A stretch of DNA of 64,000 nucleotides from CAVQWH01 sp963717595 (GTDB lineage Bacteria; Patescibacteriota; Saccharimonadia; Saccharimonadales; Saccharimonadaceae): contig CAVQWH010000001.1 in NCBI GenBank assembly GCA_963717595.1, positions 1 to 64,000 on the forward strand. Reading direction: 5' to 3'. The notes below the pieces were generated by a model. That model had not been told where the DNA came from. It ran no database searches and saw nothing but the letters and a program-made list of their open reading frames with translations. Both the position numbers and the translations under genes were made by a program. Positions 50,710-58,212 of the stretch are shown here, piece by piece. The first letter of the stretch is position 1. Every line of letters begins with the position of its first letter.

Positions 50710-50726
50710 ACCACGCTTGCCTATAC

Positions 50727-51122
50727 CTATGGCGTCGTGTATTCTACCATCCAGTTCAACGGCCAGAATACAATCATGAAAGGGAGCCAGATGTAAGCGC
50801 TCTTTGGTTCTCTGCTGTGATACTTCAAAAGTTTCTTTGCCAAATTCGGTATTGACCAAGCCTGAGGCAAGATACCTAGAGCCATACCTACCCACACATA
50901 CCACGGCCGAAGAGGGTTTAGCCATATGATTATCACAGGCCACACCATAATCACAGTGAAGGTCGTAAAGAGAAGGATGACAAAGGTAATGGGATTAACG
51001 AGCAAACTAAATCTTTCTCTAAGTATTATATACTTGGCTTCTACCCAAAAAATAACACAGAAGAGAGAGAAAATGCCCACAAGCCATACCACGGTCAGTG
51101 CAACAATCCAATACCAATCCAT
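50727..51122 (-). CDS. Four-helix membrane protein of unknown function
   Basis: A 131-residue tryptophan-rich protein with helices at about 4-24, 43-68, 72-90 and 108-125. AGGAGCC precedes the ATG. Its leader shares a block with that of the next minus-strand gene (51409-51729). No family recognised. Confidence 0.6.
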   Translation of the reverse strand: MDWYWIVALTVVWLVGIFSLFCVIFWVEAKYIILRERFSLLVNPITFVILLFTTFTVIMVWPVIIIWLNPLRPWYVWVGMALGILPQAWSIPNLAKKLLKYHSREPKSAYIWLPFMIVFWPLNWMVEYTTP

Positions 51123-51137
51123 TACGGCTCCTATTCC

Positions 51138-51155
51138 GTAGGTTATGACCTACGC
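51138..51155. repeat. Leader hairpin of the 50727 gene
   Basis: CGTAGGT/ACCTACG stem about 15 bases before the start codon on the minus strand. The remaining stretch up to 51345 is an AT-rich leader and upstream region with a TTTTGCAAAA palindrome; no further gene is visible. Confidence 0.45.
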
Positions 51156-51347
51156 TTGTTTGTCTGCTTGTCAGGGTACTTCGAAGAATGTATTTTACAT
51201 CAACGAAACTTTATTAACTTTAACATAATATGTGCATTTTTGCAAAATATTATTCACTTTCGTCCTTTTGGACTCATCAGCGCAAATACACATTTGCGGA
51301 GCGAAAAATGGCAAGCAGGTAGTGTAATAAAAGAAAATAACACACCG

Positions 51348-51384
51348 GTGGGCGTGGTAGCCTAACTAGAACTACCACGCCCAC
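51348..51384 (-). terminator. Terminator of the 51409 gene
   Basis: GTGGGCGTGGTAG/CTACCACGCCCAC, 13 perfect pairs; on the minus strand followed by a T-rich stretch. Confidence 0.8.
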
Positions 51385-51408
51385 TCTATAAGGTGCTGGA
51401 GAAGCCTT

Positions 51409-51729
51409 TCATACGGACGGTCGCGGATGACCAAGACGATGTTCTATACAAGCAAGAACTTGCGGTTCCGCATAGCTCCAAAAGCGAGCATCTTCAAGCC
51501 TCACCATCACGCCATTCCAGCCAAGGTCGATTTCTCGCACCTCGTGAACTTTGAAAATGTCTTCCACCAGTTGGGCAGCCGACTCATCAAATCTGGCAAG
51601 CTCTTGGCATTTTTGAACCACAAGGGCTCGAGTCACACCGTAGAAAGCGAAAGTGCTCAGAGGGGACTTGGTTATGAACTTGCGAAACGCTCCGGAAGCG
51701 CTGCTATTAACAACACCAACCCTGATCAT
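51409..51729 (-). CDS. Small soluble protein of unknown function
   Basis: A 106-residue protein with mixed alpha/beta composition and no recognised motif. GAGGAG lies 6 bases before the ATG. It has a canonical promoter (51895-51923) about 165 bases upstream and a strong private terminator. GC-rich codon use. Confidence 0.6.
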   Translation of the reverse strand: MIRVGVVNSSASGAFRKFITKSPLSTFAFYGVTRALVVQKCQELARFDESAAQLVEDIFKVHEVREIDLGWNGVMVRLEDARFWSYAEPQVLACIEHRLGHPRPSV

Positions 51730-51894
51730 TGTTTTCTCCTCACCAGAATAATCATATCCTGATTCGTGGTTATTCTTTATTCACTACACAAGATGGGATA
51801 AAGATCTACTAATTTATAGGGCCATAACCCATCTTGTACACATTCTGCTTGTCAAAGTGCTTCGGAGACATCTCTATCTCGACGAAACAGTAAT

Positions 51895-51923
51895 ATAATA
51901 GCATAGATTATAAAAAATGTCAA
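51895..51923 (-). promoter_or_regulatory. Promoter of the 51409 gene
   Basis: TTGACA (51918-51923), 17 bases, TATTAT (51895-51900) on the minus strand. Confidence 0.75.
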
Positions 51924-51967
51924 TAATACACCAGCATAATCACCGGAAGTATTATTTATGGTATAGA

Positions 51968-51996
51968 TTGACTTAATTCCACCCAAAGCTTAATAT
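51968..51996 (+). promoter_or_regulatory. Promoter of the 52037 lipoprotein gene
   Basis: TTGACT (51968-51973), 17 bases, TAATAT (51991-51996). Confidence 0.7.
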
Positions 51997-52036
51997 TCTT
52001 ACAGTTTCCTCACTTTACGAAAGAGGTGAAAGTATT

Positions 52037-52396
52037 TTGCGTATAGCTCGCATCGCTACCATAATCATACTACTTATGGTAGCTGTCACTACTGCCGGCT
52101 GCGGCCTTGGGGTTGAAGTAAATTCAGAAAACTCCCAAGTAGCAGCTGCCAAAGAAGCTCAGAAGCAGGTTATCGAATCTGCGCTCAAGTTTTGCGGAGC
52201 AAAAAAGGAAGTCGAGAAAGCTAAGGCCAACTACCTTCAGGCTACCTTGGAATACAGGCAAGCCTACTCAGCCCTCGAAGCTGAAAAGCAGCACGAAGTA
52301 GCCAAACCTAGCGCAGTTATCAAAACCAGCAGGCAAATATGCCCTCGCACCCAAAACGCTTTTAGCGAAAAAGCTAAAAATACTGGAGGTGGGTAG
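52037..52396 (+). CDS. Small lipoprotein
   Basis: A 119-residue secreted protein. The signal peptide (about 1-21) ends in a lipobox TTAGC with Cys22. The mature part is a charged helix (about 35-95) with two further cysteines and a serine/lysine-rich end. TTG start with AGAGGTG upstream. Likely anchored on the outer face of the membrane; role unknown. Confidence 0.7.
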   Translation: MRIARIATIIILLMVAVTTAGCGLGVEVNSENSQVAAAKEAQKQVIESALKFCGAKKEVEKAKANYLQATLEYRQAYSALEAEKQHEVAKPSAVIKTSRQICPRTQNAFSEKAKNTGGG

Positions 52397-52407
52397 TGAA
52401 GAAACAG

Positions 52408-52453
52408 GCCGCTTTGCGGGGTTAGACTACATGGTCTAGCTCCGTGAAGCGGC
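52408..52453 (+). terminator. Terminator-like hairpin of the lipoprotein gene
   Basis: GCCGCTT/AAGCGGC outer stem with TTAGAC/GTCTAG inside. Confidence 0.65.
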
Positions 52454-52529
52454 TAATTTACTGGCATCTTTAATATAAAAACAAAGTAAAAATAAAAAGA
52501 ACAATCCATCCAAATAAAAGGGTGCTGCA

Positions 52530-52568
52530 GGCGGCGGGGAGAGCCGTTAGGCTCGAAACCCCGCCGCC
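52530..52568 (-). terminator. Terminator of the 52582 gene
   Basis: GGCGGCGGGG/CCCCGCCGCC stem, followed on the minus strand by CACCCTTTTATTT. Confidence 0.8.
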
Positions 52569-52581
52569 CAGCCACTGGAAG

Positions 52582-52933
52582 CTAGCTACTCGAGTCGGTG
52601 TCGATCATAGCCCCTTTGATCGCGTTCTCGATGTCGTTTACTGGCACCGCCCGGCTGAATACCACGCTCAACATGTACGGCTTGACCGTAACCGATTCCA
52701 CACCTTCAAGGTCACCCTTGAATAGGGCGTCCAGAACGTTCTTGAGGAGCTGACTGTTAAGCTGCCAGATTGTAGTTTCTGGGATCGGTGGCGTAGACAG
52801 AGAAATTCTTTTTCCAGCGGTGAAGTCGCGTGTCGAAATCTACTTCTAGCAAGCCAGAACCCGGCTCATAGAAGAACTTCGCCCACACGCCGTTGTGTAG
52901 AGAGCTCGACACATGCACAAACTTGTCAGCCAT
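52582..52933 (-). pseudogene. Small protein of unknown function, frameshifted
   Basis: Reading the minus strand from ATG 52933, preceded by AAGGAG, gives MADKFVHVSSSLHNGVWAK and on to ATDPRNYNL, then a TAA at 52757. The next frame continues smoothly as QLNSQLLKNVLDALFKGD to IENAIKGAMIDTD and stops at 52582. One extra G near 52763-52767 explains it; the repaired protein has about 116 residues. Its own promoter and terminator frame the two parts exactly, which supports a single gene. Family unknown. Confidence 0.55.
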
Positions 52934-53006
52934 GCTGACTCCTTGGATTGGGTGATTGGATGGATTGTTTATGTGCGACCTAAGTATTTCTAGGTTGCAT
53001 ATTTAA

Positions 53007-53035
53007 ATATTAGCATAATTTTGTCCTTTCGTCAA
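53007..53035 (-). promoter_or_regulatory. Promoter of the 52582 gene
   Basis: TTGACG (53030-53035), 17 bases, TAATAT (53007-53012) on the minus strand; leader with an ACCTA/TAGGT hairpin. Confidence 0.7.
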
Positions 53036-53062
53036 TACTGCTTATCTGTTATAATGATTTAA

Positions 53063-54403
53063 ATGAGCAAAAAATTACCTACGGTTGCAATTATTGGCCA
53101 GGCGAATGTTGGCAAAAGTTCGCTGTTTAATCGGCTTATGCGTTCGAAAGAGGCGATCGTGGCCAGAGAAGCCGGCACAACCCGCGATAGCGTAGTGCGT
53201 AAAGTCAGCTATAAAGACAGAAGCTTTTGGCTGGTTGACACGGCTGGGCTTAAAGACCCAAACGACGAATTTGAAGCCAGTATTCAAGACCAGATCAACG
53301 AAGCAGCAGACGCGGCTGACGTGATTTTAGTAGTGGTTGATAGCACTAAATATATAGGCGACGAAGACCGACTAATTGCCAAGCGCGCTTTGAAAAGTAA
53401 AAAGCCGGTTATATTAATAGCTAACAAGACCGACCTAAAAAATAGTTTGCCTAGCACCGATTTCCAAAGGCTAGGCATTAAGCCTATAGTTCGCACTAGC
53501 GCCGAGCATGGCGAAGGTATAAAAAGTGTTTTAGAACTGATAACTGATGAAATTCCTCCGCTCAAAGATAGAGAAGAATCAGACATTCTGCGCTTAGCAT
53601 TAATCGGCCGCCCAAATGCTGGAAAGAGCCAACTTTTTAATGCTCTGGCAGGCAAACAGCAAGCGCTTGTCGCAAGTCGCGCCGGAACAACAAGAGACGT
53701 GAACCGAGTAAGCATTCGTTATGAAAAACAGGCTATTGAAATATTAGACACCGCAGGCGTACGCCGCAGCGGCAAAATAGAGGTAGGAATTGAAAAATTC
53801 AGCGTATTAAGAACGCTGCAAGCTATTGAAGAATCAGACATCTGCTTGCTGCTCATGGACGTTAATGAACTCAACACCCAGCTAGACCAAAAACTGGCTG
53901 GCATGATAAAAGAAGCGGGTAAGGGGCTGATAATCGTGGTTAGCAAATGGGACAGCGTTCAAGGAAAAGATGCCTATACGCGCGACGCGCTAGCGCCTCA
54001 AATCGCAAGTGAGTTTAATTTTGTGCCATGGGCACCACTGATTTTTACCAGTGCGGTTACCGGGCAAAATGTAACAAAAATCTTTGAACTGTCTTTAAAA
54101 ATACATAAAAGACGGCAGCAAGAGTTAAAAACTTCAGCTTTAAACAAAATACTGCAAAGCGTAACTTCAAAGCATCCGCCAGCGGGCTTGAAAAATACTT
54201 TACCCAAACTCAGATATATGGTGCAAACAGATATAAATCCGCCCTGGTTTGTGATTTATGGCAGTAACTTGAAACTTTTACATTGGAGTTACAAGCGTTA
54301 TTTGGAACGCAATCTGCGCGAAAATTATGACTTTAGCGGAACGCCTGTTATGTTCAGTTTTCGAGATGAGAAACAAATGAAAAAATGGGCCGCACGGCCA
54401 TAG
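53063..54403 (+). CDS. der: GTPase Der (ribosome assembly)
   Basis: A 446-residue double GTPase. First G domain: GQANVGKSS, DTAGL, NKTD. Second G domain: GRPNAGKSQ, DTAGV, SKWD. A C-terminal KH-like domain ends the protein. It acts in 50S subunit maturation. TATAAT (53050-53055) ends 7 bases before the ATG. Confidence 0.96.
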   Translation: MSKKLPTVAIIGQANVGKSSLFNRLMRSKEAIVAREAGTTRDSVVRKVSYKDRSFWLVDTAGLKDPNDEFEASIQDQINEAADAADVILVVVDSTKYIGDEDRLIAKRALKSKKPVILIANKTDLKNSLPSTDFQRLGIKPIVRTSAEHGEGIKSVLELITDEIPPLKDREESDILRLALIGRPNAGKSQLFNALAGKQQALVASRAGTTRDVNRVSIRYEKQAIEILDTAGVRRSGKIEVGIEKFSVLRTLQAIEESDICLLLMDVNELNTQLDQKLAGMIKEAGKGLIIVVSKWDSVQGKDAYTRDALAPQIASEFNFVPWAPLIFTSAVTGQNVTKIFELSLKIHKRRQQELKTSALNKILQSVTSKHPPAGLKNTLPKLRYMVQTDINPPWFVIYGSNLKLLHWSYKRYLERNLRENYDFSGTPVMFSFRDEKQMKKWAARP

Positions 54404-54446
54404 CCCCAGAACTTTCTGGCTCTGGGAACTATGGCGTGCAAACCCG

Positions 54447-54749
54447 CTACGGACCTTCTTTGTCGGGGTAGTGGTGGTAGATGTGCTGTTCACTCGATTT
54501 TTTGTTGTGGCGTTTTTTACGACGCCGACGCCACCGCTGAACAGTAATTACCAAGACCACAAGCAGTACCGCTATTGCAATACCGCCTAAGTTACTCTTT
54601 CGGAAGAAAGCCTGTACGATGGCAATCCCGAGGCCGAGGATGATGAGTTTCATGATCCATTTAGCCAACCAGGGTTTTACTGCCTGGTGGGCTAGTACAA
54701 CCACCAGCATTAGAACCGCTGGCACTGCCCACGAAAAGTCAAAGCCCAT
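54447..54749 (-). CDS. Small membrane protein of unknown function
   Basis: A 100-residue protein with helices at about 7-24, 32-48 and 54-70 and a very basic tail (RRRRKKRHNKK). AGGAGG precedes the ATG. It overlaps the end of the upstream gene by 11 bases, forming a two-gene unit. Confidence 0.6.
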   Translation of the reverse strand: MGFDFSWAVPAVLMLVVVLAHQAVKPWLAKWIMKLIILGLGIAIVQAFFRKSNLGGIAIAVLLVVLVITVQRWRRRRKKRHNKKSSEQHIYHHYPDKEGP

Positions 54750-55245
54750 TTTTTAACCTCCTCCCAAGGATCAAGCCCCGTTTAAACACAGAGCGAAATA
54801 TTTGCATGACAGCCTTGCTGCGCTTGGGCTTACCTGAGCTACCTTCAGCTTCCATCTTGCGAAACCGTTTCTGGTCGCGCTTGTGAGAGAACTTGAGGTA
54901 GACAAGCCAGACGCCAAGTACTGCAAGCAAGGGCAAAGTGTAGAAGTTTCCGGAAAGATTGGTCAAAAATTCCCACGCCAGCGTGACCACTTCCACCAGA
55001 ACCGTGAGTATAAGAAATTCGAGAATTTCCACTACCCACTTGAAAAGGTGAGGGGCCAGCCAGTTGAACAACCATTCCGCTATGGAGATAAGCCATTGCC
55101 ACGGCCAGGTGCGAATAACGAATATCCCCACCAAAGCTGCGGCTACAGCCACGCCACTCTGCCACAGGGCAGCCAAGCTACGACGGTTTTGCCAAGCTTC
55201 GTACAAGCCGGCCACCGTCAGCCCTGCCAAGGAAAGTCCCAGCAA
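54739..55245 (-). CDS. Membrane protein of unknown function, 5' end uncertain
   Basis: A 168-residue protein with two or three membrane helices (about 28-48, 65-85, 96-113) and a basic C-terminus. The only in-frame start is a TTG without Shine-Dalgarno. A better start, ATG 55270 or 55273 with AAGGGA upstream, lies in another frame and would join if one T of the TTT near 55244-55247 were absent (MLSWLLEN then LLGLSLAG). A promoter TTGCAT-17-TATAAT sits at 55326-55354. Either the gene is frameshifted or it starts at the TTG. Confidence 0.55.
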   Translation of the reverse strand: MLGLSLAGLTVAGLYEAWQNRRSLAALWQSGVAVAAALVGIFVIRTWPWQWLISIAEWLFNWLAPHLFKWVVEILEFLILTVLVEVVTLAWEFLTNLSGNFYTLPLLAVLGVWLVYLKFSHKRDQKRFRKMEAEGSSGKPKRSKAVMQIFRSVFKRGLILGRRLKNGL

Positions 55246-55325
55246 AGTTTTCTAGAAGCCAGCTAAGCATCATAATCCCTTGATCGAAGTTTACGTAACA
55301 ACAACTAATCGCTGTTATGTTCTAT

Positions 55326-55354
55326 ATTATATCACACTATGCTTAAATATGCAA
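55326..55354 (-). promoter_or_regulatory. Promoter of the 54739 gene pair
   Basis: TTGCAT (55349-55354), 17 bases, TATAAT (55326-55331) on the minus strand; its -35 box lies next to the divergent pth promoter. Confidence 0.65.
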
Positions 55355-55374
55355 TTCTAGGTTATACTTATGAC

Positions 55375-55932
55375 ATGTATCTTATCGTTGGACTAGGAAA
55401 TATAGGAGATAAATTCACAGGCACCAGGCATAATCTAGGTTTTCAGGTCGTGGATTATTTAGCCAACAAGTACGGTGGAGCTTGGCAAGATAAATCTAAA
55501 CTACACGGCCAATTAGCGCAAGTGCAGATAAACGAAGAGTCTGTAATATTACTCAAGCCAACCACTTTTTATAACGAATCCGGCCTCAGTGCGCGGGCAG
55601 TTCAAAATTTTTATAAAATCTCTAACCAAAACACGCTGGCAATTCATGACGAACTGGCTTTACCGTTTAAAACAGTACGCAGCCGGCTTGACGGATCTGA
55701 CGCCGGAAATAACGGCGTTAAAAGCTTAAACAGCCACCTGGGCGTAGATTACGCACGTATTAGGGTAGGGATTAGCAATGAACTTAAAGATAAAGTTGAT
55801 GATACGGATTTTGTGCTTGGCAAATTCTCTAAAGACGAGCAATCTAAAATACCAGAAATAAATGAAAAAATAGAACGCTTGGTGCAAAAATTTATAAAAG
55901 GCGAATTCGCGCCCGATAGCCATAAATTGTAA
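55375..55932 (+). CDS. pth: Peptidyl-tRNA hydrolase
   Basis: A 185-residue enzyme that frees peptides from tRNA. MYLIVGLGN start, GTRHNLGF with the catalytic His near residue 22, KPTTFYNESG, IHDELALP and the GNNGVKSL loop are all present. TATACT (55363-55368) ends 6 bases before ATG 55375, which begins the conserved N-terminus. Confidence 0.94.
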   Translation: MYLIVGLGNIGDKFTGTRHNLGFQVVDYLANKYGGAWQDKSKLHGQLAQVQINEESVILLKPTTFYNESGLSARAVQNFYKISNQNTLAIHDELALPFKTVRSRLDGSDAGNNGVKSLNSHLGVDYARIRVGISNELKDKVDDTDFVLGKFSKDEQSKIPEINEKIERLVQKFIKGEFAPDSHKL

Positions 55933-55934
55933 AC

Positions 55935-56196
55935 ATCAAAAAAGCGCCTGAGCAAGGGTGGGCATCGCTCAAGCGCTATTTTGCCCTTCAACCCACCGTT
56001 AGGCCCGGAAACGTCCGGAGCGTGACCCACCTCACAATTCAAGAGCTCCGCCGGTTAAAGGGGTTAGTCTGCACGCCAGAGCCATAATGCTAAAAAAGTG
56101 GAGGGTAAAAAACTTTTTTCGCGACACTTGCGTGCATTCTAACTAAACAGTTAGAATAGGGTATAAGGTGCGTTTGGTTATAAAAATAACCAACCG
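55935..56196 (-). ncRNA. Candidate small RNA of about 260 nt with promoter and terminator
   Basis: The gap between pth and dprA holds a minus-strand promoter (56203-56231) and a strong terminator (55943-55977). Between them the transcript can form TTGGTTAT/ATAACCAA, ATTCTAACT/AGTTAGAAT, a CCGGA-CGTT-TCCGG hairpin and an A-run/T-run pair. No frame with a Shine-Dalgarno exists; the only ATG frame has 17 codons. It is not a recognisable SRP RNA, RNase P RNA or tmRNA. Best read as a small RNA of unknown class. Confidence 0.5.
55943..55977 (-). terminator. Terminator of the candidate small RNA
   Basis: AGCGCCTGAGC/GCTCAAGCGCT stem followed on the minus strand by TTTTTTGATG. Confidence 0.8.
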
Positions 56197-56202
56197 ATTG
56201 CC

Positions 56203-56231
56203 ATATTAGCATTCTTTTTTTATATTGTCAA
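56203..56231 (-). promoter_or_regulatory. Promoter of the candidate small RNA
   Basis: TTGACA (56226-56231), 17 bases, TAATAT (56203-56208) on the minus strand. Confidence 0.75.
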
Positions 56232-56252
56232 TACTTTTTGAAATAAATACAT

Positions 56253-57113
56253 ATGAAAATCAACAGTAACTCTCCAGATGAGCATAATTTCACCCAGATT
56301 ACAGCTTCTATTGCTAAGCCGCCAAAAAGGTTATACTTTATTGGAAAACTGCCAGAAACCTCTGTTATTTCAGTGGCAATAGTAGGAACTCGCAAACCTA
56401 CGGCGTATGGCAAAGAAGTGGCTCACCAGCTAGCGTTTGAGCTAGCCAAGCAGGGAATATTAATTATTAGCGGCCTAGCTTTGGGTATTGATAGCATAGC
56501 CCACAAAGGCGCGCTTGAAGCAGGCCAGCCTACAATCGCAGTGCTGGCTAATGGAGTAGACAAGCCCTATCCGGCCAGCCACACCCAACTAGCCAAACAA
56601 ATAGTTAATTCTGGCGGAGCTTTGATAAGCGAATACAAGCCCGGCACGCCGCCTTTGCCGCATCAATTTTTAGCCCGCAATCGCATTGTGAGCGGATTAA
56701 GCCAAGCGGTAATTGTGGTAGAAGCTGCCAAACGCAGCGGCACTCTTAGCACAGTCAGCCATGCCCTAGACCAGGGCAAAGAAGTTTTTGCGGTACCTGG
56801 CAACATAACCAGTCCGCTAAGCGTCGGCTGCAATATGCTAATAAAACAAGGAGCTACTCCTATAAATAGTAGTCAGGACGTGCTAGATGTTATTGCGCCT
56901 AGCAAAAGTCAATCTAGCCAATCTCAGATGCCACTAGGTGATACGCCGCCAGAACAGAGTATTTTAGAGCTTTTGCAGGAAGGAGTTCGTGACGGCGAAA
57001 TTTTGCTGATTAAAAGCAAGCTTGAAGCTAAGGACTTTAATCAAACCCTCAGCATGCTAGAAATAAAAGGCCAGGTGAGGGCTTTAGGTGGTAACCAATG
57101 GAGCTTACGCTAG
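56253..57113 (+). CDS. dprA: DNA processing protein DprA
   Basis: A 286-residue Rossmann-fold protein: GTRKPTAYG, IISGLALGIDSIAHKGAL near residue 80 and RIVSGLSQAVIVVEA, GKEVFAVPGN. A short winged-helix-like C-terminus follows. DprA loads RecA on incoming single-stranded DNA in natural competence, consistent with DNA uptake by this lineage. Confidence 0.94.
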   Translation: MKINSNSPDEHNFTQITASIAKPPKRLYFIGKLPETSVISVAIVGTRKPTAYGKEVAHQLAFELAKQGILIISGLALGIDSIAHKGALEAGQPTIAVLANGVDKPYPASHTQLAKQIVNSGGALISEYKPGTPPLPHQFLARNRIVSGLSQAVIVVEAAKRSGTLSTVSHALDQGKEVFAVPGNITSPLSVGCNMLIKQGATPINSSQDVLDVIAPSKSQSSQSQMPLGDTPPEQSILELLQEGVRDGEILLIKSKLEAKDFNQTLSMLEIKGQVRALGGNQWSLR

Positions 57114-57117
57114 TATG

Positions 57118-57146
57118 TTGACCTACGCTGATTAAAATTATATAGT
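57118..57146 (+). promoter_or_regulatory. Promoter of the 57218 gene
   Basis: TTGACC (57118-57123), 17 bases, TATAGT (57141-57146); leader of about 70 nt. Confidence 0.7.
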
Positions 57147-57217
57147 TAAAAAATACTTCGAGAGACGATTTCGGAGATTGTACATCGGCACTAAAAGTGC
57201 CTCAACAAAGGAGAGCT

Positions 57218-57550
57218 ATGGCCGAGATGACGGCTCCAGCGCCAGACAACATCGGGGGAGTAAAGAGCTTGAAGTTCAGCTCACTCAAGCCCGGCGATAC
57301 CGTCACCGTGGTGACGGAGAACAGCACCTACTGGTTCACTCTCACCGCCGGAAAAACCTATCGTCGCGCAAGTCGGTGGATCACCGGAGTTAGCGTCGTG
57401 ACCAACAGCCGCAACTTCGGTCAGTTCACTCGCAGTCCCCACGAAACTGACGTGCTCAATTTCATCAAAACGGGGAAGCCAGTCCTCTTCCAGGACGGCG
57501 GCGGCACTTCCAACATCAAGGAAATCCTCGTCAACGGAAAGGCGCTATAA
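57218..57550 (+). CDS. Small soluble protein of unknown function
   Basis: A 110-residue protein, mainly beta, beginning MAEMTAPAPDNIGG. AAGGAGAG precedes the ATG, which is preferred over an in-frame upstream codon. Landmarks are TVVTENSTYWFTLTAG and FIKTGKPVLFQDGG. It could be a small beta-barrel or PilZ-like domain, but nothing specific is recognised. GC-rich codons, own promoter. Confidence 0.62.
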   Translation: MAEMTAPAPDNIGGVKSLKFSSLKPGDTVTVVTENSTYWFTLTAGKTYRRASRWITGVSVVTNSRNFGQFTRSPHETDVLNFIKTGKPVLFQDGGGTSNIKEILVNGKAL

Positions 57551-57641
57551 GCCTTTTCTTCAAGCCCCTGGGCGGCCAAAGCCGCCTGGGGGTAAATAAT
57601 TTTCACACGGCTCTTCGGAGTCTTTTTACTTTCAGCAAATT

Positions 57642-57670
57642 TTGACAACAAAACGATTTATCAATATAAT
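57642..57670 (+). promoter_or_regulatory. Promoter of the 57743 lipoprotein gene
   Basis: TTGACA (57642-57647), 17 bases, TATAAT (57665-57670). Confidence 0.75.
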
Positions 57671-57742
57671 AATCAACTAACTTCGGGGAGGCTAGAACTT
57701 CTGAAGTACCTTGCAATACTGTCTACAGAAAAAGGGGTCGAC

Positions 57743-58058
57743 ATGCGCTCGAAGAAATGGATACTTATTCTGCCGCTGTCAATTCTCGCAATAGTCATCG
57801 TGGGTTGCGCCGGTGAAGAAGTAACCATCAATGACACGTACGCGATCACCGTCTGCCAAAAAACTGACAACGCAGTTGTGTCAGCTGAAGGCATCGAATA
57901 CGAAACTGGGCCAGAATGCCATCAACGGAAAGATCCTCAAACGAGGAAAAGTGTTCGAAGTTTTCACGACTCACTTCATACTCGATGAAGCTAAGGACAA
58001 ATACGTCATTAATCGGGTGATCAAAGAAGTCAGAGATACGCCCGAACCCTGTCCTTAG
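57743..58058 (+). pseudogene. Small lipoprotein gene, frameshifted
   Basis: The first frame has a signal peptide with lipobox IVGC (Cys22) and reads to IEYETG. The second continues as QNAINGKILKRGKVFEVFTTHF to a stop at 58058. One extra G in the GGG near 57908-57910 separates them; repaired, the protein has about 104 residues. Promoter, GGGG-type ribosome site, hairpin (58073-58103) and terminator (58131-58150) frame the joined gene. Function unknown. Confidence 0.6.
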
Positions 58059-58130
58059 CCTCACTTAGCAAAACTGGTGCGTGAGAGAAGACCGCGCACC
58101 AGTCCAGGGCCTGTAGATGTATTGCCTCAT

Positions 58131-58150
58131 GCCGTCCATAGCTGGACGGC
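58131..58150 (+). terminator. Intrinsic terminator before topA
   Basis: GCCGTCC/GGACGGC stem followed by TCTTTTTTATT. A second stem, ACTGGTGCG/CGCACCAGT, lies at 58073-58103. Confidence 0.88.
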
Positions 58151-58212
58151 TCTTTTTTATTAATTTTACCCTTGCACTAAAGCATAGCTTATGTTTATAT
58201 CGAACGTGACTC

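Noticed and set aside
54883..55266. Plus-strand frame of 127 codons
   Set aside because: It lies opposite a hydrophobic membrane protein gene that has promoter and neighbour support; its composition (Q, H, R, P) is that of a shadow.
57178..57393. Frame beginning MYIGTKSAST
   Set aside because: It overlaps the better gene at 57218, which has a Shine-Dalgarno and continuous beta-rich sequence.
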